From contig CBDBMR010000013.1 of the NCBI GenBank assembly GCA_965207535.1, positions 1 to 64,000 of the forward strand: a DNA stretch of 64,000 nucleotides, in the 5' to 3' direction. A program made the translations under genes and the position numbers. Each line of letters starts with the position of its first letter. The stretch's first letter is position 1. The notes under the pieces were generated by a model. It was not told where the DNA came from. It saw only the letters and a program-made list of their open reading frames with translations, and searched no databases. This DNA comes from JAJDXO01 sp965207535 (GTDB lineage: Bacteria > Pseudomonadota > Alphaproteobacteria > Rhodospirillales > UBA2165). Positions 7,852-15,617 of this stretch are shown here, piece by piece.

Positions 7852-8691
7852 ATGCCGCCGCTCACCGAAGCCGCCGACATTGCCGGCCTGGTAAGGGAAT
7901 CCGGAACTTCGTTCTACTGGGCGATGCGTCTCATGCCCGCCCGGCAGAGAAACGCGATGTTCGCCATCTATGCGTTCTGCCGGGTGGTCGACGACATTGC
8001 CGATGACGCGGGAGCCGAACTGGAAAAACAGGTCGCGCTGAATGAGTGGCAAGCGGAAATCCAAAGAGCGTTCGAGGGCCGGCCGGCGACGCCGATCGGG
8101 ACGGCCCTTGCCGATGCGGCGAAGACATATCCACTGGCCCGCCGGGACCTCATCGATGTCATCGACGGCATGCACATGGATTCGGTGGACCGGCTGAGGA
8201 TCAACGATCTCGCCGAGCTGTTCGTCTACTGCGACCGCGTGGCCTGCGCCGTCGGCAGGCTATCGGTCGCGGTCTTCGGCGAAACCGGCCCGATGGGACT
8301 GAGGCTGGCCCGGACCCTGGGCGATGCGCTGCAACTGACCAATATTCTCCGGGACATCGACGAGGACGCCGGCCGGGACCGCGTCTACCTGCCGAAATCG
8401 ATACTGTCGCGGGCCGGTATCGAAAACGACGACGCATCCGAGATTGTCCGGCATCCGAATCTGCCGGCGGTCCTCGAGATAATTTCCCAACTGGCCTCCA
8501 GCCGATATCGCGAGGCCGAATTTGCGATGCGCCATTGCGACGCCGGGCGCGTTCGGACCGCGAAGATCATGATGCGGGTCTACCGCCGTTCATTCGAGCG
8601 TCTCCAGCAACGGGGATGGAGCCCGCCCCGGGCGCCAGTCCGGCTGTCCAAGCTCGAGAAGCTCGGCATCGCCGTGGCGTCCTATCTTTGA
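7852..8691 (+). CDS. hpnD: Presqualene diphosphate synthase
   Basis: HpnD condenses two farnesyl diphosphates to presqualene diphosphate, the substrate of HpnC. The 279-residue protein has SGTSFYWAMRLMP, the aspartate motif CRVVDDIADD at about 43-52, YCDRVACAVGRLS, and the second motif LTNILRDIDEDAGRDRVYLP. The ATG at 7852 is two bases after the hpnC stop; this is the shortest start consistent with the family. The usual third gene hpnE (FAD-dependent squalene-forming enzyme) is not adjacent, so the route must be completed elsewhere. Confidence 0.93.
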   Translation: MPPLTEAADIAGLVRESGTSFYWAMRLMPARQRNAMFAIYAFCRVVDDIADDAGAELEKQVALNEWQAEIQRAFEGRPATPIGTALADAAKTYPLARRDLIDVIDGMHMDSVDRLRINDLAELFVYCDRVACAVGRLSVAVFGETGPMGLRLARTLGDALQLTNILRDIDEDAGRDRVYLPKSILSRAGIENDDASEIVRHPNLPAVLEIISQLASSRYREAEFAMRHCDAGRVRTAKIMMRVYRRSFERLQQRGWSPPRAPVRLSKLEKLGIAVASYL

Positions 8692-8746
8692 TTTGGGGAT
8701 TAAAGCGAACACTCACCAAATGTGACTATTCGCTTTAATCCCCAAA
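8692..8746. repeat. Perfect 18-bp inverted repeat after hpnD
   Basis: TTTGGGGATTAAAGCGAA (8692-8709) and its exact reverse complement (8729-8746) enclose a 19-base loop, starting one base after the hpnD stop. There is no T-run on the coding strand, so it does not look like a standard terminator; it may be a stabilising hairpin or a small repeat element. Confidence 0.7.
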
Positions 8747-8949
8747 AAATGTCAAATCGCGTTGACTCCTGCCGCCTCCAGCGCAAAATTCTTCCATCGC
8801 CAGGCCAGCCAACGAGCAGCCCCATGTCGGGCTGCCCGTTCAATGCAAGACCGCCTTGCGGAAATAGACGGGAATCCACGTAACTCGATGGTTGTTTGGC
8901 GACCGGCCCGGCACCCTGCCTGAGCCGCAATCCAGCAGTAGGAGACTCC

Positions 8950-9597
8950 ATGAAACCCAACTATCTGACGCTGGCCGCCGCCGCCTTTCTGGTGAGCGCT
9001 TGCCAAACTGGAATTGATACATCGAGGAAAGATGCCGGCGGCCGCACCATGCATATGTCGCAATGGAAATCCATCGAGCCCCATGAGCTTGTGATCAACA
9101 TCGCCGATCTGGACGGCGTCGTGATCTCGGAGCCGCAATCCCAAATCCGGGACAACCAACTTCTTCATCAACGAGCGAGATTCGACGGCGCCGGATCCCT
9201 GGTGATTCAACATCATCCTATTTTTGGCTACAGCCAGCATACCACTAATCAGCTGAACAGCCGGGAAGACGCGAAGGCCTACATCGACAGATATTACAAA
9301 GGGCGAAATCAGAGGATCGTCCATGGGGAAGCAAGAAAGATAAGTTCCGGCGACCGTGGGGGATGGATGACGTCCGTCTACGTCCAGGACGCGGCCCAGA
9401 CATGCCTCCTGGCCAGAGTTGGGTTCCTCGGGGACACCAACAAGCCCACCCCTGTCGGCGAATACTACGACACGGTAGTCCGGTTCCGGGATTGCTCAGG
9501 CAAACGATCAATGGACGACGTGGAGGCTTTCCTCAACGGGATGAAGATCGTCGAGCCCAAATATAACCTGATGCGATTGAGTCGGTCCAAGCCGTAG
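8950..9597 (+). CDS. Putative lipoprotein of unknown function
   Basis: A 215-residue protein with a short type II signal peptide: a hydrophobic run LTLAAAAFLVSAC ending in the lipobox LVSAC, so Cys18 would be lipidated after cleavage. The mature part is mixed alpha/beta with two later cysteines (QTCLLAR, FRDCSG) that could pair. I do not recognise the family. The ATG at 8950 follows TAGGAGAC and fits the signal peptide better than an upstream in-frame ATG. It sits alone between hpnD and ispH; the neighbours give no functional clue. Confidence 0.7.
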   Translation: MKPNYLTLAAAAFLVSACQTGIDTSRKDAGGRTMHMSQWKSIEPHELVINIADLDGVVISEPQSQIRDNQLLHQRARFDGAGSLVIQHHPIFGYSQHTTNQLNSREDAKAYIDRYYKGRNQRIVHGEARKISSGDRGGWMTSVYVQDAAQTCLLARVGFLGDTNKPTPVGEYYDTVVRFRDCSGKRSMDDVEAFLNGMKIVEPKYNLMRLSRSKP

Positions 9598-9612
9598 GAG
9601 AAAAGGCGGAAC

Positions 9613-9634
9613 CCCGCCCGGTGCCGCGGGCGGG
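9613..9634. terminator. GC-rich hairpin between convergent genes
   Basis: CCCGCCCG/CGGGCGGG with a six-base loop lies between the stops of the lipoprotein gene and ispH, where it could stop transcription from both sides. No T-run follows, so an intrinsic terminator is uncertain. Confidence 0.35.
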
Positions 9635-9637
9635 CCC

Positions 9638-10615
9638 CTACCCCGCCTCGACCGGGCTTCCAGCCGCAGGGCCGTCCGCCAGCTGCGGCGGCAGTTTGAA
9701 TTGGACGGTCTCTTCCACGCCGCTGACCGGCTGCAAATCGATGTCGCCCAACCCGGACAGCCGGTCGATCAGCTCCTGGACCAGTTCTTCCGGCGCCGAG
9801 GCGCCCGCGGTAATCCCGATCGTCTTCACGCCTGACAGCCAATCCGGGTCAAGGGATGTGGCATCGTCGATGAGATAGCTGGGAACGCCCGTCTCCGAGC
9901 CGATTTCCCGCAGCCGATTCGAGTTGGAACTGTTTTGTGCGCCGACGACAAGCAGCAAATCGACATCCCTGACGATGTCGCGCACGGCCTGCTGGCGGTT
10001 TTGAGTGGCGTAGCAGATGTCGCGGACATCGGGCCCGACGATTGCCGGAAACCTCAACTTCAACGCCTCGATGATGTCACGGGTGTCGTCGACGCTCAGG
10101 GTGGTTTGGGTAACGTAGGCGACGTTCTCGGGATCGGCGACCTCCAAGGTATCGATGTCCTCGATCGAGGTTACCAGATGGACACCGCCGGGAATGCGCC
10201 CCTGGGTCCCTTCGACCTCCGGGTGGCCTTCGTGTCCGACGAGAACCACGTCCCGCCCGCGCATGGCGTGATTTTGTCCTTCCTTGTGGACTTTCGAAAC
10301 CAGGGGGCATGTGGCATCGATTACCGGCAAGTCCCGGTCCAAGGCTTCATTTTCGACCGCGGTCGACGTGCCGTGAGCGCTCAAAATGGTGACGGCGCCA
10401 TCCGGAATGTCGGAGACCTCTTCGACGAATACGGCCCCCTTTTCACGAAGCGTATCGACGACCCGCTTATTGTGCACGATCTCGTGGCGGACATAGACGG
10501 GCGGGCCGAACCGCTTGAGAGCCCGTTCGACGATTTCGATGGCGCGCTCCACGCCCGCGCAAAAGCCGCGCGGCTGAGCCAGGTAGACGGTGAAACTTGG
10601 GAGCGAATTACTCAT
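9638..10615 (-). CDS. ispH: 4-hydroxy-3-methylbut-2-enyl diphosphate reductase
   Basis: IspH (LytB) reduces HMBPP to IPP and DMAPP, the last MEP-pathway step, using a 4Fe-4S cluster. The three conserved cysteines are at about 19 (PRGFCAGVERA), 103 (DATCPLVSKVHKE) and 201 (DICYATQNRQ). Also visible are RHEIVHN, VGHEGHPEVEGT, VTQTTLSVDDT and GITAGASAPE, covering the substrate pocket. At 325 residues the length is normal. The location beside ispG and hpnCD makes a compact isoprenoid/hopanoid neighbourhood. Confidence 0.96.
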   Translation of the reverse strand: MSNSLPSFTVYLAQPRGFCAGVERAIEIVERALKRFGPPVYVRHEIVHNKRVVDTLREKGAVFVEEVSDIPDGAVTILSAHGTSTAVENEALDRDLPVIDATCPLVSKVHKEGQNHAMRGRDVVLVGHEGHPEVEGTQGRIPGGVHLVTSIEDIDTLEVADPENVAYVTQTTLSVDDTRDIIEALKLRFPAIVGPDVRDICYATQNRQQAVRDIVRDVDLLLVVGAQNSSNSNRLREIGSETGVPSYLIDDATSLDPDWLSGVKTIGITAGASAPEELVQELIDRLSGLGDIDLQPVSGVEETVQFKLPPQLADGPAAGSPVEAG

Positions 10616-10804
10616 TGATCCAATAAGGCACCGGATCGGTGCGGCTCAAAGAAACCCTTGTTTTCGTATGGACAACGTGCTGCAAACGCAGTTTGAAAAT
10701 GGCGCTAAACCCCTGGGCTGTCAAATTAATTCATGGCGTCTCCGGCATCATCAGGGCAAAAAATCGTCAAATCTTCCGTCCCACGGCAGCCGTCATTTCA
10801 TCGC

Positions 10805-11620
10805 CTACCTGCTATTCGTGTTGGCCGTCCTTGCGGGTATCGCCGGCCTATGGGTCGAAATCGAGGCATCGTGGTCGTCGAGAATATGGCCGATCTGCTC
10901 GCTTAGCTGGTGCCCCGCTTCGGTGACCTCGGCAATGGTTTCGTCGGGAAACGACTGTCCGCGATCATGCTCGACCAGCGTCAGGCTTCCGATGACCTTG
11001 TTTTCCCCCGCAATGATGGGCACCCCGAGCGCAAAGTAGCCCGGGTCGACCTCGCCGCGGCTGACGACATGGCCGGCCTGCCGGATGGCTTTCAGGTTGG
11101 CCCGGAATTCATCCCATTCGCCGCCCAGCCCGGCCTTCGAGATCTCCAGACGGTGGTTGAGGAAAAGCTTGCTGAGACGCCGCTCCGGGAGATAGGCGAG
11201 GATGACCTTGGCTGTCGCCCCGTAGAACAACGGCATCGGCCGGCCGCGGGTATAGGAAACGCTGAAATCGGAAATCAGCGGCTCCTGGTGGATGCACAGC
11301 ACCTTCTCGCCGTACAGGCTGCAGACCAGAAACAAGCCCGGGTTCCCGCTGCCGGTCCGCGCCGGCAATACTTCGTTCGCCGCCGCCACCAGCGGATCGC
11401 AATTGCGGATTTGCCGGTCGAACTCGATGATCCTGGGCCCGAGAACATGGGCTCCCTTGCCGATGGACAGCAGCAGTCCCGAATCGCAAAGCTCCTTGAC
11501 GTAGCGGTAGGTGGTCGAGCGGGTGAACCCCATTTCGGAAGCGATCTCCTCCAGAGTCCAAACCGGCTCGGCCTCCGTATAGAGGTCGAGAATACTGAGC
11601 AGGCGTTCAAGGCTCGACAC
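10805..11620 (-). CDS. IclR-family transcriptional regulator
   Basis: About 271 residues: an N-terminal winged helix-turn-helix (SSLERLLSILDLYTEAEPVWTLEEIASEMGFTRSTTYRYVKELCDSGLL) and a C-terminal GAF-like effector domain (IHQEPLISDFSVSYTRGRPMPLFYGATAKVILAYLP, then DPGYFALGVPIIAGENKVIGSLTLV). IclR proteins usually control catabolic or transport genes in response to small acids. The start is uncertain: I chose GTG at 11620, directly before the SSLERLL helix, but the frame is open further upstream and a TTG there is possible. It is divergent from msrA; the target is unknown. The 189 bases between its stop and ispH hold nothing I recognise. Confidence 0.82.
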   Translation of the reverse strand: MSSLERLLSILDLYTEAEPVWTLEEIASEMGFTRSTTYRYVKELCDSGLLLSIGKGAHVLGPRIIEFDRQIRNCDPLVAAANEVLPARTGSGNPGLFLVCSLYGEKVLCIHQEPLISDFSVSYTRGRPMPLFYGATAKVILAYLPERRLSKLFLNHRLEISKAGLGGEWDEFRANLKAIRQAGHVVSRGEVDPGYFALGVPIIAGENKVIGSLTLVEHDRGQSFPDETIAEVTEAGHQLSEQIGHILDDHDASISTHRPAIPARTANTNSR

Positions 11621-11691
11621 AGGGCGCTCGCCGACTATCCTACGGATCAATAACCTATTATACGCCGAAAAAGAGAAAACGGGGCAAGACC

Positions 11692-12153
11692 ATGGAAAAG
11701 GCAACCTTTGGCGCGGGATGTTTCTGGGGCGTGGAAGCCGCCTTCCGCAAGGTGGACGGTGTTTCGGAGGTGATCTCCGGTTACTCGGGCGGCGCCAAGG
11801 ACGACCCGACCTACGAAGAAGTGTGCACCGGCGGGACCGGCCACGCCGAAGTGGTTCAGATCGACTTCGACCCGGCGAAGGTGTCCTTCGACCAGCTTCT
11901 CGACAAGCTGTGGGAAGTGCATGACCCGACGACCCTGAACCGCCAGGGCCCGGACATCGGCACCCAATACCGCTCGGCCGTCTACTACCATTCCCCGGAC
12001 CAGGAGGCCCAGGCCCGCAAGTCCATCGCCCGGCTGGAAGAATCCGGGCGGGTCCGCAACCCGGTGGTCACCGAGGTCGCGCCCTTCTCCGCCTTCTGGC
12101 CGGCGGAGGAATACCACCAGCGCTATTTCGAGAAAGCCGGCTACGGCCATTAA
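11692..12153 (+). CDS. msrA: Peptide-methionine (S)-S-oxide reductase
   Basis: MsrA reduces methionine-S-sulfoxide in proteins. The 153-residue protein begins with the catalytic motif GAGCFWGVEAAF (nucleophile Cys10) and carries GYSGG, GHAEVVQIDFDP, HDPTTLNRQGPDIGTQYRS and EYHQRYF. No C-terminal resolving cysteine pair is present; the only other cysteine is near residue 45, so recycling may differ from the classical three-cysteine form. It is divergent from the IclR gene. Not fused to MsrB. Confidence 0.94.
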   Translation: MEKATFGAGCFWGVEAAFRKVDGVSEVISGYSGGAKDDPTYEEVCTGGTGHAEVVQIDFDPAKVSFDQLLDKLWEVHDPTTLNRQGPDIGTQYRSAVYYHSPDQEAQARKSIARLEESGRVRNPVVTEVAPFSAFWPAEEYHQRYFEKAGYGH

Positions 12154-12349
12154 TCCTTCGACTTGGCGGTCAGGTTTCTCAGGCGTCGTTCCGTCATCAA
12201 CGAATTGTAATTATTTTCCGTATCCGCCCGGTTTGCGTTGGTATGGGCATTTTGACCATACCTCGCGATGCGATTTCATCCTTGTCTCGCCCGGCTATCC
12301 TTGGTTGGGCGTAAATTCTTCGATTCCATGAAAATAATTCTAAAATAAC

Positions 12350-12379
12350 TTGCGACACGTGCGACCGATATGGTATGGT
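12350..12379 (+). promoter_or_regulatory. Candidate sigma-70-type promoter of a short leader transcript
   Basis: TTGCGA (12350-12355) and TATGGT (12374-12379) are separated by 18 bases. Transcription would begin near 12386, about 45 bases before the first terminator hairpin. This is motif matching only. The rest of 12154-12349 is AT-richer than its surroundings and shows no gene. Confidence 0.4.
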
Positions 12380-12429
12380 TCGTTCCCAGGATCGGGAGCC
12401 GTGCGCACCGGTCCAACCGTTCGAACCGC

Positions 12430-12454
12430 AGCCGCCGTTTCCGGCGGCTTTTTT
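12430..12454 (+). terminator. Rho-independent terminator in the leader of the lysozyme-like gene
   Basis: Stem AGCCGCCG/CGGCGGCT with loop TTTC, followed by a run of T to 12454. It is upstream of the coding start, so it either ends a short RNA or acts as an attenuator. Confidence 0.8.
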
Positions 12455-12466
12455 GTGTCCGCCTTC

Positions 12467-12496
12467 AGCCCCGCGGCCTTCGGCTCGGGGCTTTTT
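12467..12496 (+). terminator. Second leader terminator
   Basis: AGCCCCG/CGGGGCT with an inner GCC-TTC-GGC stem, followed by five T. It ends seven bases before the AAAGGAA ribosome site of the next gene, so it could also control translation. Confidence 0.7.
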
Positions 12497-12516
12497 CGTT
12501 CGCAAAGGAACAAGTC

Positions 12517-13758
12517 GTGTACCTTCCCTTCTCGCTATCGAACCCCGTGTCCCGGCAGCGCTGGAACTACCACAACAGGCCCATGGACACCCTCAAGGTC
12601 CAGATGGGCCTGGAGCAGCTGGGCTTCATGGAGCCCCGGGACGACGATACTTACGTATCCACCGATTCCGACCGGCTGTTCGGGGCCATGGAGGACTTCC
12701 AGAAGGCCAACGGCCTCGATGTGGACGGCATCGCCAACCCGGACGGCCCCACCCACCAGGCCATGAACCGGGCGTTGTCCGCATCGGCCGCGCACCGGCC
12801 GGCGACACCCCTCATCGCCCGGCCCATCCCGGCCGCCGGCGCCGCCGTCCGGAACAAGAACGAGCGGGATATCCGGGTGCTGGGCAGGCGGTCCGATCCC
12901 GGCGACTTCCCGGTCCTCATGGCCCAGACCCTGCTGTCCAGGAACGGCGAGGCCGCCGCGCCCGAGGTCGCCGACCTGTTGGGCCAGATCTATGCCAGGA
13001 ACCCGGACATGGGCCGCAAGGCCCGCATCGAACTGGCCGGCGTCATGGACGAGACCTCCATGCGCCATCTGGACGACGCGGCCAAAATCCCGCCCGGGGA
13101 TCGTGAGCCGCCCCAACGCCCCCGAGACCCGGAGCCGGAAGACGAGACGCCAGGCATCATGGACGGTTCGCTTTCCCAGGCGCCCTCGTCTCCGGACGAT
13201 TCCCATGCCAACGATCCTCTGACACGAGTTCCGCTGGAGGGGGGCAAATATTCCGATGCGTTCTTGAACGCCATCCATGCAAAAGAGTCCGCCCGGCACG
13301 GCTACCGCGCCTACAACGAGTCGGGCAAGGCTCATGGCCGATACCAGCTCACGGAGGAAGCCCTGGAAGATGCCGGAATGATGGACGCCAACAAGAATTG
13401 GACCGGCAGGTATGGTGTCCATAGCCGCGAAGATTTCCTCAACAATCCCGAAGCCCAGGAAAAAGCCATCGAGGCCTACCTCGAGAGAACGGAGAAATCT
13501 CTGCGCGACAACGGCGCAACCAGGCATGTCGGCCAAACGTTCCAAGGCATCAAGGGCACAATTACCGTAACCGAGGACGGTCTATTGGCCGCCGCCCATC
13601 GCGCGGGCGCGACGCGTGTCAAGAGATACCTGGAACACAAGGCCGCCCACGGCTGGTCGGCCAACCTCACCGATACGGCAGACGAAAAAGATGCCCATAT
13701 GTTCAAGGTGATCGAAACGCGCCTTCGGGAGTTCCAGGATGTCCGACGCCATCGTTGA
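12517..13758 (+). CDS. Peptidoglycan-binding, lysozyme/transglycosylase-like protein
   Basis: About 413 residues. Residues about 20-90 resemble a peptidoglycan-binding domain (MDTLKVQMGLEQLGF, then LFGAMEDFQKANGLDVDGI). A Pro/Glu-rich linker follows near 195-235. The C-terminal part is lysozyme/SLT-like: FLNAIHAKESARHGYRAYN, GKAHGRYQLTEEAL, and RTEKSLRDNG; the Glu of AKES is a candidate catalytic acid. There is no signal peptide, so export would need a dedicated system or lysis. I chose GTG at 12517 after AAAGGAA; an upstream extension would run through two terminators. Three small exported proteins follow. It could be a contact-dependent effector, a phage-type lysin or a cell-wall enzyme. 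Confidence 0.6.
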   Translation: MYLPFSLSNPVSRQRWNYHNRPMDTLKVQMGLEQLGFMEPRDDDTYVSTDSDRLFGAMEDFQKANGLDVDGIANPDGPTHQAMNRALSASAAHRPATPLIARPIPAAGAAVRNKNERDIRVLGRRSDPGDFPVLMAQTLLSRNGEAAAPEVADLLGQIYARNPDMGRKARIELAGVMDETSMRHLDDAAKIPPGDREPPQRPRDPEPEDETPGIMDGSLSQAPSSPDDSHANDPLTRVPLEGGKYSDAFLNAIHAKESARHGYRAYNESGKAHGRYQLTEEALEDAGMMDANKNWTGRYGVHSREDFLNNPEAQEKAIEAYLERTEKSLRDNGATRHVGQTFQGIKGTITVTEDGLLAAAHRAGATRVKRYLEHKAAHGWSANLTDTADEKDAHMFKVIETRLREFQDVRRHR

Positions 13759-13846
13759 TCGACATATTGTCGCCACAATGCTGAGTAGTATGATCGGTCG
13801 GGGTGCGAACCCCTATCGAAGAAACGGGAAACGGAGAGATCAATCC

Positions 13847-14377
13847 ATGCACCTCGGTTACCGCCTAGCAATTTTCCTGGCCTGCGCCGTGGGGCTGGCG
13901 CTTGTGTTGAGCGAACCCGTTGGCGCGGCCGACCGGTCTCACCGGATCGTGTTCAAGAAGACCACACCGAACGGCGATATCTGGCCGGCCATTCGGAAGG
14001 CGCATTATGGTGATGACGGAATACGAGTCATCGCAAAAGTGCGCGAGACCACCGTCTCGCGGATCGAAAGAATGATTCGCGAAAAATTGACTTGGATCGC
14101 TTGGTTCGATCTGGATGAGGACGGCAAGGACGAATTGTTCGTCATCATCAGTCAGTCGTACACCTGCGGTTCGATGGGCTGTGACGGAACGGTGTTGGAG
14201 CATGACGCAAATGGATGGCGCCGCCTCTCCTCTCTTGGTCCTGTTCCAATGAACTCCGAACGGCCGCTTATCGTGGAGCTCCGGGATTCCGAGCGCGCGG
14301 ATTTTTATCGGAAGTCGGATCGGCGCCGGGCGAAACTGATCGAGAAATACGGCCCTTACAAACAATCGCCGAACTAG
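13847..14377 (+). CDS. Exported protein of unknown function (candidate cognate of the lysozyme-like gene)
   Basis: A 176-residue protein with a clear signal peptide (LAIFLACAVGLALVLSEPVGAA). The mature part is charged, with WIAWFDLDEDGKDELFVII resembling a calcium-binding or FG-GAP-like loop, and two close cysteines (YTCGSMGC). I do not recognise the family. The ATG at 13847 follows GGAGAGA and fits the signal peptide. It starts 88 bases after the lysozyme-like gene and ends in QSPN, as does the third small gene. A periplasmic partner or immunity protein would fit, but this is inference from position and export signal. Confidence 0.6.
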   Translation: MHLGYRLAIFLACAVGLALVLSEPVGAADRSHRIVFKKTTPNGDIWPAIRKAHYGDDGIRVIAKVRETTVSRIERMIREKLTWIAWFDLDEDGKDELFVIISQSYTCGSMGCDGTVLEHDANGWRRLSSLGPVPMNSERPLIVELRDSERADFYRKSDRRRAKLIEKYGPYKQSPN

Positions 14378-14390
14378 GCCCTACCACAAC
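14360..14390 (+). repeat. Direct repeat R1, copy 1
   Basis: AACAATCGCCGAACTAGGCC and a following CTACCACAACC. The second copy is at 15383-15414. Each copy contains the last codons (QSPN) and stop of a small exported-protein gene. Confidence 0.75.
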
Positions 14391-14428
14391 CGACGGAGAA
14401 CGCGGCAAATATGACCGAAGGTCAATGC

Positions 14429-14881
14429 ATGAATAGGCTCATTGTGGCATATGCTGTAGCCATTTTGGTCTCAGTTGCCGCATCTTCTTCTGCTTTGGGT
14501 CAAAACCTCGAAATTCCCGAAACACCGATTTTTTCGCGAAGCGATTGCATGATCCGGATTGATTTCAAAGAACCGGCGGAGAAAGGAGAAGAATATCCGG
14601 CATTAGGAACGTTTCTTGACCACATCTTGCTATACGGAGCTAGGCATCTGATGCCCCTAGGTTTCGCGTCCGGCACGCCGGGAAATGGCATTTTCTTGAT
14701 CTATTATTTGCGCTGTGATCAGAAATTCGAGTTTACCGAACAAATGATCGGCGCGTTTGTGAAGCAAAACCCCGGCTACTTCGAGAAAGTCTCTGTAAGC
14801 CGAGATCGCATTTCGCCAAACTTCGAAGATTCGGTTTCCTGCGGCGACTGGTGGACGGATGGGTGGGCAGGGTGCCGATGA
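14429..14881 (+). CDS. Small exported protein of unknown function
   Basis: A 150-residue protein with signal peptide NRLIVAYAVAILVSVAASSSALG and a mature part with four cysteines (SDCMIRI, LRCDQKF, VSCGDWW, AGCR at the end), possibly disulfide-bonded in the periplasm. An in-frame ATG at 14411, with GGAGAA upstream, is an alternative start; I chose 14429 because the signal peptide then starts normally. The coding sequence is visibly AT-richer than the metabolic genes around the island, a hint of transfer. Not recognised. Confidence 0.55.
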   Translation: MNRLIVAYAVAILVSVAASSSALGQNLEIPETPIFSRSDCMIRIDFKEPAEKGEEYPALGTFLDHILLYGARHLMPLGFASGTPGNGIFLIYYLRCDQKFEFTEQMIGAFVKQNPGYFEKVSVSRDRISPNFEDSVSCGDWWTDGWAGCR

Positions 14882-14949
14882 CCGCCTCCTAAATTGCCGG
14901 TGGCTCAATTCCAGGCGTATCAAGTGGGTATAAAACAACACGCCTTGTC

Positions 14950-15399
14950 GTGCTGGTCATTAGTTTTCTTTTCGTGGCCGCTCTTGCGAACGCGCTCCTT
15001 GACAGAGAAATCACGCTAAAGGAGCCGCTGAAGCTGTGTTCCTCTCATATCGGACTCCACTTCATTCATCCTATGTCGGATAGACGGTACGAGGAGATCA
15101 GAGAGAGAACAGTTGAAATCTTCGGCAAGCGTTATTTTGCCTTTCAGCTGACGGCGGGAGATGTCCGCTTGTCCGAAGACCGCAAAAGAATCAACGCCCG
15201 ATATATTGGAGACTGCGACAGGTTAGACCAAACATGGCCCACCGTTCGCAGTGATCTGCGGGCTCGAATTCCGGGCGTCTCCGGAATAGGGCTTAGTAGT
15301 TACTCGTTCTATCCCTCTATACAGAGCCCCTCTGAATACCGCGATGGCGCCGTCAGACGGCCGCAAGTGTTGCCGAAGGAACAACAATCGCCGAACTAG
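14950..15399 (+). CDS. Small exported protein of unknown function
   Basis: A 149-residue frame starting with GTG. It begins with a hydrophobic segment (LVISFLFVAALANALL) that may be a signal peptide, followed by a charged domain with two cysteines (KLCSSHIGLHFIHP, IGDCDRLD). The C-terminus QQSPN matches the end of the gene at 13847-14377 because both lie in direct repeat R1. No family recognised. It is the last of three consecutive small exported proteins behind the lysozyme-like gene. Confidence 0.5.
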   Translation: MLVISFLFVAALANALLDREITLKEPLKLCSSHIGLHFIHPMSDRRYEEIRERTVEIFGKRYFAFQLTAGDVRLSEDRKRINARYIGDCDRLDQTWPTVRSDLRARIPGVSGIGLSSYSFYPSIQSPSEYRDGAVRRPQVLPKEQQSPN

Positions 15400-15414
15400 G
15401 CCTCTACAACAACC
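15383..15414 (+). repeat. Direct repeat R1, copy 2
   Basis: Nearly the same as 14360-14390, covering the QSPN stop region and the bases after it. The copies are 1,023 bases apart. Confidence 0.75.
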
Positions 15415-15450
15415 GGTTGGGCCGAGAACTATTCCAAGAGCACCCTTAAG

Positions 15451-15572
15451 CGGCACCCCTCATCGCCCGGCCCATCCCGGCCGCCGACGCCGCCGTGCGG
15501 CACAAGAACCAGTGGGACATCCAAGTGCCGGGCAAGGGTCCGACCCCGGCGACTTCCCGGTCCCCTATGCGG
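15451..15572 (+). pseudogene. Remnant of the lysozyme-like gene (linker region)
   Basis: About 120 bases closely matching about 12803-12925 inside the lysozyme-like gene: CACCCCTCATCGCCCGGCCC, then CGACTTCCCGGTCC. It has no start and quickly reaches stops. It shows that the island once carried a second copy of that gene. Confidence 0.75.
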
Positions 15573-15617
15573 TAAGCTGTTTTCCTTGACCAACGTGGGG
15601 ATTCAGAGAGGTCCGCC

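Noticed and set aside
12370..12516. An upstream ATG start for the lysozyme-like gene
   Set aside because: It would place two intrinsic terminators inside the coding sequence and adds an Arg-rich, low-complexity N-terminus.
14381..14428. A short promoter or regulatory RNA between the small exported genes
   Set aside because: No convincing -35/-10 pair or stable structure beyond the R1 repeat.
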